Source: Archangium_A sp035910535
Lineage (GTDB): Bacteria; Myxococcota; Myxococcia; Myxococcales; Myxococcaceae
DNA length: 64,000 bases
NCBI GenBank assembly: GCA_035910535.1
Contig: JAMHXF010000061.1
Span: 107,761-171,760 of the forward strand
Reading direction: 5' to 3'
Shown: piece by piece, positions 32,110 to 41,638 of the stretch
How positions within the stretch are numbered: the stretch's first letter is position 1
Layout: the number at the start of each line of letters is the position of its first letter
Made by a program: the position numbers and the translations under genes
Notes under the pieces: model-generated
What the model saw: only the letters and a program-made list of their open reading frames with translations
The model's database searches: none
Told to the model about the DNA's origin: nothing

Positions 32110-34638
32110 ATGCGCGCTCTCTCCGTTGTCGCTTTTTGCCTGGTGTTCTCCGGCTGCTTGACGCCGGCGAGCGACACCTGTGATTCGTCGAACTGTGCTG
32201 GGTGTTGTGACCTCAGCGGTACTTGCCAAACCGGCATCACGTCGCAGGCGTGCGGGCAGGGCGGGTCGACGTGCCAGAGCTGCCCGGGTACGGCCTGCTT
32301 CTCAGGTCTGTGTCTCGGCAGTGCGACCGGCGGCGGCGCGGCGACGGGCGGTGGCAGCGCGACCGGCGGCGGTGACGCGACGGGCGGCGGCACGGCGACG
32401 GGTGGTGGCAGCGCGACCGGCGGCGGTGGTGGAGACCCACTCGGCGGAGGCACGGCGACCGGCGGAGGTGGTGGAGACCCGCTCGGCGGAGGCACGGCGA
32501 CCGGCGGCGGAGATCCACTCGGCGGCGGCGGACCTACGACAGGTGGTGGTTCAGCGACCGGCGGCGGAGAACCTACGACAGGTGGTGGTTCAGCGACCGG
32601 CGGCGGACCTACGACAGGTGGTGGTTCAGCGACCGGCGGCGGAGGACCCACGACAGGTGGTGGTTCTGCGACGGGCGGCGGACCTGCGACGGGCGGCGGA
32701 CCTGCGACGGGCGGCGGCTCCGGCTCCTGCGACACGATGTCGTGCCCGTCGGGCTGCTGCGTAGGCCCGCTCTGTCTTGCTCCGTCGAACCAGAATGATC
32801 TCGCGTGTGGCGTCGGCGGCAACGCGTGCCAGGCGTGCGGGGCGTCGTCGTCGTGCACCAACGGCCAGTGCGTCTCGACCACCACCTGCAACGCCGCGAG
32901 TTGCCCCACCGGCTGCTGCGCCGGCAACCTCTGCGTGCCCTACACCGGCCAGTCGAGCGGCCTGTGCGGCACTGCGGGCGCGTCGTGCTCTGCGTGCAGC
33001 GCCGGCTTGTCGTGCAACAGCGGCGCCTGCACCGTCACCACGGCCTGTGACTTCTTCAGCTGCGCGGGTTGCTGCTCGGGAGGCACGTGCCTGGCTCCCG
33101 GCGCGCAGACCTCCACGAGCTGCGGCCTCAACGGCGTGGCCTGCGGTGCGTGCCAGAACGGCTCGACCTGCACCGGCGGCGCCTGCACCGGCGGCACCGC
33201 CTGCAACGCGTCGACCTGCAACGGCTGCTGCAACGGCAACACCTGCGTCGCGGCCACCAACGACACCGCGTGCGGCCAGCAAGGCTCGGCGTGCGTCTCG
33301 TGCGGCCCCGGGCGCGTGTGCAGCTCAGGCACGTGCATCGCGCAGGCGCTGCCGGCGTGCCTCGTCATCACCCCCAACGACTTCGACTTCGGCGGCGTGC
33401 GCACCACCTGCCGTTCACCGGCGACGACGGTCACCGTGCGCAACAGCTGCGCGCAGACGATTACGCTCACCGCCATCGGCCTGAGCGGCAGCCCGCAGTT
33501 CTCAACCGGCGCGCTGCCTTCGTTGCCGGTCGCGCTCACCACCGGCCAGAGCCGCAGCTTCACCGTCACCTTCGCGGCGACGCAGGTCGGGCCCGCGAGC
33601 ACGACGCTGGTGGTCGGCGCGGCGCAGAGCCCGGCGTCGGTCGCCTACCAGACGCTCTTCACCGGCTCCGGCAACACCGATGGCTTCCAGAACGACGTGT
33701 TCAACATTCCGCTCAAGACCGACGCGGTCTTCATCATCGACGACTCGTGCTCGATGTCTGACAAGCAGGCGGGCCTCGGCTCGAACAGCAACGCGCTCTT
33801 CTCGTACCCCATCAGTGCGGGCGTCGACTTCAATGTGGGCGTCACCACCTCTGACTTCACGCCCGACGGCGGCGAGTGCGTTCCCGGCTTCGGGTGCTTC
33901 GGCTCCGCGGGGCCGCAGGGCCGCTTCCTCGCGTCTGACGCGGGCTCGCCGCTCATCTTGAAGGGCACCACGCCCAACCTGCTCACGCAGTTCGACCGCC
34001 GCGTGCGCGTGGGGGTCAACGGCTCCGGCACCGAGATGCTCTTCGCGCCGTCGGTCGCCGCGGTCACCGCGCCGCTCGTCACCGGAGCCAACGCGGGCTT
34101 CCTGCGCACCGACACCAACCTGTCATTCCTCGCGGTGACCGACGCCCTCGACCAGTCGCCTTCGAGCGTCGAGGTTCACTACCAGGAGCTGATGGCCGTG
34201 CGCGGCTGGCGCGCCCGCAACCGCGTCTCGTGGAACGTCATCGGCCCGACGCTCGCGACGCCGACGGCCAACTGCACGTACGACGACAGCAACGCCGGCG
34301 CGAACCCGCGGCTGCCCGACATGGTCTCGCGCACCGGCGGCTACCGCACGGAGGTCTGCACCATTCTCAACGCCAGCGCCTGGCGCCCCGAGGCCACGCG
34401 CGTCGGTCAGGCCGTGTTCGGCGCGCGCTCGACCTGGTTCCTCACGTCGGTGCCGTCGCCCGCGACGGCGGCCTCCATCGCGGTGTGGGTGGCAGGCATC
34501 ACCGTGCCGGAGCTCAGCGGCGCGACGCGCAACTGGAGCTACGACGCCGCGCGCAACGCCATCGTCTTCGAGCGGGGCTCGTTGCCTGCGCCGGGCCAGT
34601 CGGTGGCGATGCGCTACGCACCGGCCTGCTCGCCGTAG
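32110..34638 (+). CDS. surface lipoprotein: Gly-Thr repeat, five-plus cysteine modules, Ig-like and VWA-like domains, copy 3
   Basis: An 842-residue lipoprotein (lipobox FSGC) related to the two genes at 1110-6661. After the N-terminal cysteine module (CAGCCDLSGTC) comes a low-complexity stretch of about 130 residues of ATGGG and GDPLGGG type. Five more cysteine modules follow (residues about 205-415), each with a CCxGxxC core. Then come one Ig-like anchor-D domain (DFDFGGVRTTC), a VWA-like domain starting FIIDDSCSM, and the family's C-terminal beta region ending YAPACSP. It resembles copies 1 and 2 with four Ig domains replaced by extra cysteine modules. An extended surface stalk is inferred. 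Confidence 0.83.
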   Translation: MRALSVVAFCLVFSGCLTPASDTCDSSNCAGCCDLSGTCQTGITSQACGQGGSTCQSCPGTACFSGLCLGSATGGGAATGGGSATGGGDATGGGTATGGGSATGGGGGDPLGGGTATGGGGGDPLGGGTATGGGDPLGGGGPTTGGGSATGGGEPTTGGGSATGGGPTTGGGSATGGGGPTTGGGSATGGGPATGGGPATGGGSGSCDTMSCPSGCCVGPLCLAPSNQNDLACGVGGNACQACGASSSCTNGQCVSTTTCNAASCPTGCCAGNLCVPYTGQSSGLCGTAGASCSACSAGLSCNSGACTVTTACDFFSCAGCCSGGTCLAPGAQTSTSCGLNGVACGACQNGSTCTGGACTGGTACNASTCNGCCNGNTCVAATNDTACGQQGSACVSCGPGRVCSSGTCIAQALPACLVITPNDFDFGGVRTTCRSPATTVTVRNSCAQTITLTAIGLSGSPQFSTGALPSLPVALTTGQSRSFTVTFAATQVGPASTTLVVGAAQSPASVAYQTLFTGSGNTDGFQNDVFNIPLKTDAVFIIDDSCSMSDKQAGLGSNSNALFSYPISAGVDFNVGVTTSDFTPDGGECVPGFGCFGSAGPQGRFLASDAGSPLILKGTTPNLLTQFDRRVRVGVNGSGTEMLFAPSVAAVTAPLVTGANAGFLRTDTNLSFLAVTDALDQSPSSVEVHYQELMAVRGWRARNRVSWNVIGPTLATPTANCTYDDSNAGANPRLPDMVSRTGGYRTEVCTILNASAWRPEATRVGQAVFGARSTWFLTSVPSPATAASIAVWVAGITVPELSGATRNWSYDAARNAIVFERGSLPAPGQSVAMRYAPACSP
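32320..32732 (+). repeat. in-frame GC-rich tandem repeat coding for Gly-Thr-Ala motifs
   Basis: An imperfect tandem array built on ACCGGCGGCGG and GGTGGTGGTTCAG blocks. The longest ordered part has near-identical units starting ACCTACGACAGG at 32532, 32571 and 32607, and a variant at 32646 (spacing 39, 36 and 39 bases). All steps are multiples of three, so changes in copy number would alter stalk length without a frameshift. Confidence 0.9.
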
Positions 34639-34674
34639 TCGACGTACGCGCAGGCGAGGGTAAGGTTCGTCACT

Positions 34675-36320
<1,646 letters not shown>

Positions 36321-36324
<4 letters not shown>

Positions 36325-36349
36325 CGAAAAACGTCACCTCCTTTTTCTT
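36321..36349 (+). terminator. possible short hairpin plus T-run after the PEGA kinase
   Basis: GTGACG (36321-36326) pairs with CGTCAC (36332-36337) across five A residues and is followed by CTCCTTTTTCTT. The six-base stem includes the stop codon. It resembles a weak intrinsic terminator between the kinase and the TPR/PEGA gene, which would separate the two transcripts partly or fully. Confidence 0.4.
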
Positions 36350-36364
36350 GAGGCGCGCGCGTGG

Positions 36365-37369
36365 GTGTGGTGCGAACGCGGGGTGTTGCTCCCGCTCGTT
36401 CTCTCGTTGTTGACGGCTGCACCGGCGCCGAAGACGCCGCCGCTGAGTGACGAGGCGCGGCTCGAGCAGGGGCAGAAGCTCTTCAACCAGGGCGACATCG
36501 ACGCGGCGCTCAAGATGCTCGACGCGGCGGCCGCTGACGGCGGCGAGCCCGCGGTGATGGAAAAGGTGCACCTGCTGCGCGCGCAGAGCTTCGCGGCCCG
36601 GCAAGACTTCGTGCGCGCTGAAGAGGCCTTCGCGCTCGCGTTGGAGGCCAACCCCGACGTGGCGCTCGACCCGGCGCGCGTCGACCCCACGGTGGTGAAG
36701 CTGCTCGAGTCGGTGCGTTCGCGGCTCACGGGCACGCTGGTGGTGAACTCCACGCCGGTGGGCGCGACGGTGTTGCTCGACGGGCGCGCGGCGGGCCTGG
36801 CGCCGTTGACGCTCACGCCGGTGGTGGGCAAGCACAAGCTCGAGGCGCAGTGGGGCGACGGCCCGCGACAGGCCATCGAGCTGCAGGTTCGCCCGCGCCG
36901 TGAATCACGCGTGGAGTGGGTGCAGAGCGCCGCGCCGTCAGCGCCGCAGCAGGGCACCCTGCTGGTCGAGCGCCCGGTGCGCCCCTTCGGTGACTTGCGC
37001 GGCGCCTTCGAGGCGTCGACCTCGAGCGCGTTGGGCGGCGGGCTGGAGCTCGGCGGCGGCATCGAGCTGAGCTGGTTCCGCATCGGCGCGTTCTTCCGCC
37101 TGTACCCGCAGTTCTGGGTGACGCCGCGCTTTCAGTTCGCGTTGCCGGTGCACGAAGAGTTCAACGTGTTGCTCGAGGCCGCCGTGCCGTTCTCCATCGG
37201 TGGCGGGTTCGGCGTGGGCATCTCCGGGGCCGGCGGCGCCGAGTGGTACCCCTTCAAGTGGATTGGGTTCTACGCGCTGTTCGGCGGTCGCCACTTCTTC
37301 CTCCGCGACATGAACAACGACCGCACCGCGTTCATCGTGAACGGCGGCGTGCGTTTGCGCGTGCCGTAG
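36365..37369 (+). CDS. exported TPR and PEGA-domain protein with C-terminal beta-barrel-like region
   Basis: A 334-residue exported protein. A signal-like N-terminus (LLPLVLSLLTAAPAP) is followed by TPR-like helices (EQGQKLFNQGDIDAALKM, QDFVRAEEAFALALEANP), then a PEGA-like domain (residues 118-175: TLVVNSTPVGATVLLDG, GLAPLTLTPVVG). A Gly- and aromatic-rich C-terminus (residues 220-334) looks like amphipathic beta strands, perhaps a small outer-membrane barrel. The start is GTG 36365 (GTG 36383 is possible). It lies 40 bases after the PEGA kinase, so a common pathway is likely. Confidence 0.72.
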   Translation: MWCERGVLLPLVLSLLTAAPAPKTPPLSDEARLEQGQKLFNQGDIDAALKMLDAAAADGGEPAVMEKVHLLRAQSFAARQDFVRAEEAFALALEANPDVALDPARVDPTVVKLLESVRSRLTGTLVVNSTPVGATVLLDGRAAGLAPLTLTPVVGKHKLEAQWGDGPRQAIELQVRPRRESRVEWVQSAAPSAPQQGTLLVERPVRPFGDLRGAFEASTSSALGGGLELGGGIELSWFRIGAFFRLYPQFWVTPRFQFALPVHEEFNVLLEAAVPFSIGGGFGVGISGAGGAEWYPFKWIGFYALFGGRHFFLRDMNNDRTAFIVNGGVRLRVP

Positions 37370-37375
37370 CGTTTC

Positions 37376-37846
37376 TCAGAACCGCGCGAGCTGAACCTGC
37401 GGCACGAAGCCCGGCGCGTGCACGCCCGGCACCGGCAACATCGGCGGCGGAGGCAGGGGCGGCGGCGCATACGGCCGCGCCCGGGAAATCTGCCGGTCGA
37501 CCTCGGCTATCTGCTCTCGCAGGACGATGCCGTCGCGAATGACGACCACCAGCCAGATGATGCCGGCGACCACGGCTGCCGCCGCAACCACGATGGTGAC
37601 GACGATGATGGCGGTCGTCATCGACGTGCCGATGAGCGACGGCAACAGCCCGATGACGCCGTACGCGAGAATGGGCGCGCCAATGAGCACGGCGATGGCG
37701 CCGGCCTTGCTGGGAATCAGCGCCTTGAGGCGCACGCGCTCTTCTTCGAGCTCAGGCAACGTCATCTGCTCGAGGCGCGGCGCGTCGAGCAGCGTCGCGC
37801 TCGAGGGCGTCATCGAGAGCGCCAATGACAGACAGAGGCCGAGCAT
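37376..37846 (-). CDS. membrane protein with Pro-rich tail, paralogue B
   Basis: A 156-residue protein with a signal-like start, an exposed helix (LEQMTLPELEEERVRL), two strongly hydrophobic spans (residues about 48-70 and 78-103), a basic/acidic helix (LREQIAEVDRQISRA) and a Pro-rich tail ending VPQVQLARF. It is a clear paralogue of the upstream gene: the same LEQMT, ER..L, paired-span and Pro-rich tail order. No known family is recognised. Its ATG directly follows the stop of the paralogue (TGAATG), implying coupled translation and perhaps a hetero-oligomer. Confidence 0.7.
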   Translation of the reverse strand: MLGLCLSLALSMTPSSATLLDAPRLEQMTLPELEEERVRLKALIPSKAGAIAVLIGAPILAYGVIGLLPSLIGTSMTTAIIVVTIVVAAAAVVAGIIWLVVVIRDGIVLREQIAEVDRQISRARPYAPPPLPPPPMLPVPGVHAPGFVPQVQLARF

Positions 37847-38413
37847 TCAGAACGTCGCCAGCAGCAGTTGCGGCGCAGCCACAGGCGCCAGGACGCCGGG
37901 CTGCGGAGGCGGCGGCGGCGGGACGTCGGACGGCGGCGTGTACGGCTGGCCGGGCGCCATCGGCTGGCCTGGTAGGGCGTTGCTGCGCGTACGAATGAGC
38001 CCGTCGATGTACGCGATGTCTTTCGAGAGGGTGCCGCGCTTCACGATGTTCACGATGAGAATCACCGTGCCTACGACGAGCGCGGCCGCGCCGACCGAGA
38101 AGATGACGAGGCCCGCGATGGCCGCCCCGAAGACCACGCCGTACCCCACCGCCGCCGTGGCCGCGCCGGCGATCATCAACACGATGGGCAACACGAGGCC
38201 CGGGCGCTCGTCGGAGAGGCGGTCGCGCTCGAGCATCAACTGGTCCGGCGTCATCTGCTCGAGGCCGCGCGCTGCGTGCTTGCTGACGCGCTCCACGAAG
38301 CCGCCGGCCTCGGTCGCCACGTCGATGAGGCGCACGTGCGGCGATTGGTAGCCGGCCAACAGACCACCGCTCGAGCCCGAGAGCGCAGCGGTCAACACGA
38401 GCGAGGTCAGCAT
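37847..38413 (-). CDS. membrane protein with Pro-rich tail, paralogue A
   Basis: A 188-residue protein with a signal peptide, a 35-residue periplasmic segment, LEQMTPDQLMLERDRLSDERPG, two hydrophobic spans (residues about 72-93 and 97-123), a helix (LSKDIAYIDGLIRTR) and a Pro-rich tail ending APQLLLATF. It shares all elements with the gene immediately downstream. The unusual part is the combination of a signal peptide with two adjacent spans and a conserved phenylalanine end. The function is unknown; an envelope-spanning dimer is a possibility. Confidence 0.7.
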   Translation of the reverse strand: MLTSLVLTAALSGSSGGLLAGYQSPHVRLIDVATEAGGFVERVSKHAARGLEQMTPDQLMLERDRLSDERPGLVLPIVLMIAGAATAAVGYGVVFGAAIAGLVIFSVGAAALVVGTVILIVNIVKRGTLSKDIAYIDGLIRTRSNALPGQPMAPGQPYTPPSDVPPPPPPQPGVLAPVAAPQLLLATF

Positions 38414-38428
38414 CGTCTTCCCCTTGAG

Positions 38429-39832
38429 TCAGGTCAGGTACCGCTCGACGGCGGCAGGTGAGAGCGGGTCGAGCGCTTCACGCGCACAGAACGCGAGGTA
38501 CGGCATCAACAGCTCGAGCCCACGGTGCAGCGCGTCTTTCGTCTGTTCACCGTCGAGCTCGAACCACACCGCCGCGCGCCCTGCGGCTTCAGCGTCGGCC
38601 GTGAGCAACGAGAACGCGCTCTGCAGCGCTTCTTTGCGGCGCGGGTTGGCCTGACCGAAGAGGCTCTTCTCTTTCGTTTCTCCCGCCAGCATCAGGCGCA
38701 CGAGGCTCGCGAAGGTCTTCGCTTCAGGCACGGCGAGGTGGCTGCCCAGCCCGTCGAGCCACGTCGTCAGGCGCTTGCGATCATTCCGCCCCTCGGTGGC
38801 CAACATGCGCGTGCGCAGCCCGTCGGCCGGCGCGAGCTGCAGCGAGGCAAACGTGTAGTCCCAGAACTTGATCGTCGCCGGGTCGGGCTCGGGGTCGAAC
38901 TCGATTTCTTCGCCTTCGAGAATGGCGGCCAGCCCGTGCGCTGGCGTCACCGGAGGCAGCGGCGGCGGCAGGTCTTCTTCGATGTCGACGACCTCGATTT
39001 CACCCGACGGCCGCGGCGGCGGAGGCGGCGCTTCGATGACCGCGTCTTCGATGATGACGTCGGCGTCGGGAACCCAGCTCCCCGGCGGCGTGAGGTTCGC
39101 GGGCGCCGGCGGTGGCGCGCGCGGCGCAGTCGGCAACGGCGGCGGAGCGACAGGCATCTTCACGCGCTTGGTGCTCTCCTGCGCGCGCGAGGCGTTCTCT
39201 TCGAGCGTCTCGAAGAACTCGTCGAGGTACGGCTTGAGCTCGCTCCACAGGTGCAGCAGGCCCGCGTCGTGACCGATGAGGTCGTTCGCGTAGCCGACGT
39301 CCTGGTACGCGTCGGCGAGCAGCCCCGCGCGCCTGGCGAACTGGCTACGGCTGGCCTCGACGCCCTGCCGCGCCAGCTCGAGGTGGTACAGGCACCGCGC
39401 GAACTCCACGCGCTTGTGGCCCTGTGGCTCGAGGTTCTCGACGGCGGCGATGAGCTCGTGGGGCTGGCTTCGAACCTTCCAGCACATGGCGAGGTCGAGC
39501 TCGAAGCGCTTGAGCTCGAACTGCACCAGCATCGGCGCCACCGAGTGCCAGAGCGAATCGAGCGCCGGGTGTACGCGCGCCAGGCTGTCACCCGAGCCGT
39601 CGCGCCAGAAGAGCAGCAGCATGTCGGCGAGGTGCGTGAGGTTGGCGCGGCTCTCGGCGTCACCTTGTCGCGCGAGCTCGAGCTCGAAGAGCGCGGTGGC
39701 GAAGTGCGCGATGCCGTCGCCGGTGGCGCGCAGCTGCGCGAGCTCCAGCTTGAGTCGTGGAAGATCTCCGAGCGCGTCAGCACATCGCGCAATGCTTCGG
39801 CTCAAATCTTCGGCGAGAGGCGGGGCCACCAC
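38429..39832 (-). CDS. soluble helical protein with Pro/acidic linker, unknown function
   Basis: A 467-residue protein with no signal peptide or membrane span. The N-terminal 250 residues are helical and contain a possible internal repeat (FATALFELELARQGDAESR versus FARCLYHLELARQGVEASR). They are followed by a Pro- and acid-rich linker (PPPLPTAPRAPPPAP, DIEEDLPPPLPPV) and a C-terminal helical domain (residues about 345-467). The start is uncertain: there is no ATG nearby, and GTG 39832 with AGGA upstream is proposed. I do not recognise the family. The repeated LELARQG motif suggests an alpha-solenoid scaffold. Confidence 0.65.
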   Translation of the reverse strand: MVAPPLAEDLSRSIARCADALGDLPRLKLELAQLRATGDGIAHFATALFELELARQGDAESRANLTHLADMLLLFWRDGSGDSLARVHPALDSLWHSVAPMLVQFELKRFELDLAMCWKVRSQPHELIAAVENLEPQGHKRVEFARCLYHLELARQGVEASRSQFARRAGLLADAYQDVGYANDLIGHDAGLLHLWSELKPYLDEFFETLEENASRAQESTKRVKMPVAPPPLPTAPRAPPPAPANLTPPGSWVPDADVIIEDAVIEAPPPPPRPSGEIEVVDIEEDLPPPLPPVTPAHGLAAILEGEEIEFDPEPDPATIKFWDYTFASLQLAPADGLRTRMLATEGRNDRKRLTTWLDGLGSHLAVPEAKTFASLVRLMLAGETKEKSLFGQANPRRKEALQSAFSLLTADAEAAGRAAVWFELDGEQTKDALHRGLELLMPYLAFCAREALDPLSPAAVERYLT

Positions 39833-39908
39833 GGCGCGCGGGATCCTGCCCGTGTGCGCGAGCGGGATCCACTGTGGCGAAGGCGCCGAAGCCGTAAGCT
39901 GTAGCGCT

Positions 39909-40367
39909 GTGGAGCAGACCCGTTCTCCGTTGATGGATGTCGCCGACGCCGTGGTGCCGTCGTTGGCGCCCGTCGACCTCAACGTGCCGCCCCTCGCGCA
40001 GTGGGCTCAGAGCGCGCGGGCGCAGCGCGGTGACGACCGGGAACGGGCGTTGTTGATGCTGCACGCGTCGCTCACGTCGCTGCCCCCGACGGCCGCCAAC
40101 GCCGAGGCCGTGGTGACGTTGCTCGAGAGCGGTGCGTTCGACGACCTCGAGGCACGTGATGGGCGCGTCACCCGCGAAGTGGCCGTCGAAGCGTTGATGG
40201 CGCTCGGCTTTCCTCACGCGCTGCAGCTGCACCCGGATCAGCTCGACTGGCTGCGCGGCCTGCAACGCTCGCGAAGAAGAACGGTGTACTGGCGCTGGTT
40301 CGCCGCCGCGCTCGCCGTGGCCGATGTCGCGTTCTGGATTTACTTGTGGAACCCGCCGTACTTCTGA
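39909..40367 (+). CDS. small protein with C-terminal membrane anchor
   Basis: A 152-residue protein whose cytoplasmic part (residues 1-115) is helical and acidic, ending in a basic patch (RSRRRTVYWR) and a single C-terminal span (WFAAALAVADVAFWIYLW). This is a tail-anchored layout. The start is GTG 39909, with ATG 39933 as an alternative. It is divergent from the 467-residue helical protein; the two start regions are about 76 bases apart and may share control. No family is recognised. Confidence 0.6.
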   Translation: MEQTRSPLMDVADAVVPSLAPVDLNVPPLAQWAQSARAQRGDDRERALLMLHASLTSLPPTAANAEAVVTLLESGAFDDLEARDGRVTREVAVEALMALGFPHALQLHPDQLDWLRGLQRSRRRTVYWRWFAAALAVADVAFWIYLWNPPYF

Positions 40368-40369
40368 CG

Positions 40370-41470
40370 TCACTCGCAGGTGGCGACGTCGCGCGCGCCG
40401 CCGGGGACGTCGAGCTCCACGCGCAGCCACGTCGCGCAGCGCTCGCAGTCGCAGCAGTCACACTCTGACGGCTCATAGAGCCACGCCGCTCGAAAGACGG
40501 CAGGCGCGCCGTTCACCTTCCACCCGGTCGAAGGAACCTGTTCGAGGTCTTCAACTTCGGGCTGCACTTCACGGCACCGCACCGCCTTCGTCGTCGGCAC
40601 GGAGGCCGCGAGCCGCGTCGCGTGCGTGAGCGCCTCTTTCGTCGGCGACTGCAGCGCGCGCACGGCCGCCCACCGCGCCTTCGAAGTTGCCTTCAGCTCT
40701 CGTTGCTTCAACGACGCGTCGTCATCGAGCGCGGCGCCCAGCGCGGCGACGTCGACGAAGCCCAGGCCCCACTCCGAGGCGATGAGGCCGCACGCCGCGT
40801 TGGCCTGGAGCACCGGTGTGCCGTAGCCGAGCCGCTGGGTGACGCGCCCCGAGGCCGCCTCGACCGACGCCACGTCGCTGACGATGAAGGCCGGCGCCCA
40901 GTCCGCGTGGCGCAGCGGCGGCGCACGTGACGTTCGCTTCGTGAGCGCTTCACGCAGCGCCGCACACGACGGCGGCGCCGCGGAGGTGTCTTCGCGCTTC
41001 ATGCGACCCACCTGAATGATCAACCCGCCCTCGACGCGCGAGGGCAGGCCCACCACCAGCGTCTCGACACAATCGTCCAACAGCAGCAGCGGTTGGGCCG
41101 GCGTCACCTCGAACTCCACACCCGTCATCACGCTCAGCCGCTGCACCGACGTCGCGAAGACGCGCGGCAGCTCGAGGTACTGCTCGCGCTCCGGCGTCGC
41201 GTTCGAGAGCCCATTCATCGGCGGCAACGCGAACTGGCGCTTCTGACATTGCTGCGCGCGCACCTGCCGCTCGACGCGCGCACGTTCTTCCTCGGCGCGC
41301 TTGTCAGTCTCGATTTGCCGGGCCGCCGCGCGCTGCTTGCTCAGCGCCTCCCGACGCTTCTCTTCGAAGTGCTCGACGACGCCGTCGGGCGACGAGTACC
41401 ACTGCAGCGGGCTCGCGGTGGTGGAGAGAAGAAGTACGAAGGTCAGCACGATGTGTCTCCAGAGCCGCAC
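40370..41470 (-). CDS. exported protein with coiled coil and C-terminal cysteine cluster
   Basis: A 366-residue protein with a signal peptide (HIVLTFVLLLSTTASP), a charged coiled-coil segment (residues about 30-75, KRREALSKQRAAARQI) and a globular region of unknown fold. It ends with a compact cysteine cluster, EPSECDCCDCERCATW, that could bind a metal or form disulfides. The start is GTG 41470. It is convergent with the tail-anchored protein, two bases apart. The function is unknown. Confidence 0.65.
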   Translation of the reverse strand: MRLWRHIVLTFVLLLSTTASPLQWYSSPDGVVEHFEEKRREALSKQRAAARQIETDKRAEEERARVERQVRAQQCQKRQFALPPMNGLSNATPEREQYLELPRVFATSVQRLSVMTGVEFEVTPAQPLLLLDDCVETLVVGLPSRVEGGLIIQVGRMKREDTSAAPPSCAALREALTKRTSRAPPLRHADWAPAFIVSDVASVEAASGRVTQRLGYGTPVLQANAACGLIASEWGLGFVDVAALGAALDDDASLKQRELKATSKARWAAVRALQSPTKEALTHATRLAASVPTTKAVRCREVQPEVEDLEQVPSTGWKVNGAPAVFRAAWLYEPSECDCCDCERCATWLRVELDVPGGARDVATCE

Positions 41471-41587
41471 TTGAGTGTGGGCCTCGGGTCACCTTGAAAA
41501 GGTCGTGCCGAGACGTAACGCGTTGAAATAGCTGCAGTTCACGCCACATGTCAGACCCCTGTTCTAAAAGGGCGAGTGTCTGTGGTA

Positions 41588-41604
41588 CGCAACGCTTGTT
41601 CAGT
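41588..41604 (+). promoter_or_regulatory. candidate LexA box upstream of recA
   Basis: CGCAACGCTTGTTCAGT agrees at 14 of 17 positions with CTRHAMRYBYGTTCAGS, the LexA motif I remember for Myxococcus xanthus. The GTTCAG core is intact. It lies 35 bases upstream of the recA start codon, where a repressor could block transcription. This suggests SOS control of recA. Mismatches are at positions 2, 3 and 17. Confidence 0.5.
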
Positions 41605-41638
41605 AGCTCCCAAAAACAAACCCCGAGGGGAAGACCAG

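Noticed and set aside
32320..32732. CRISPR-like appearance of the 36/39-base repeats
   Set aside because: Units are in frame within a gene, lack unique spacers of constant size, and encode Gly-Thr motifs.
41523..41551. TTGAAA with ACATGT as a recA promoter
   Set aside because: The -10 match is too weak and other placements are equally possible.
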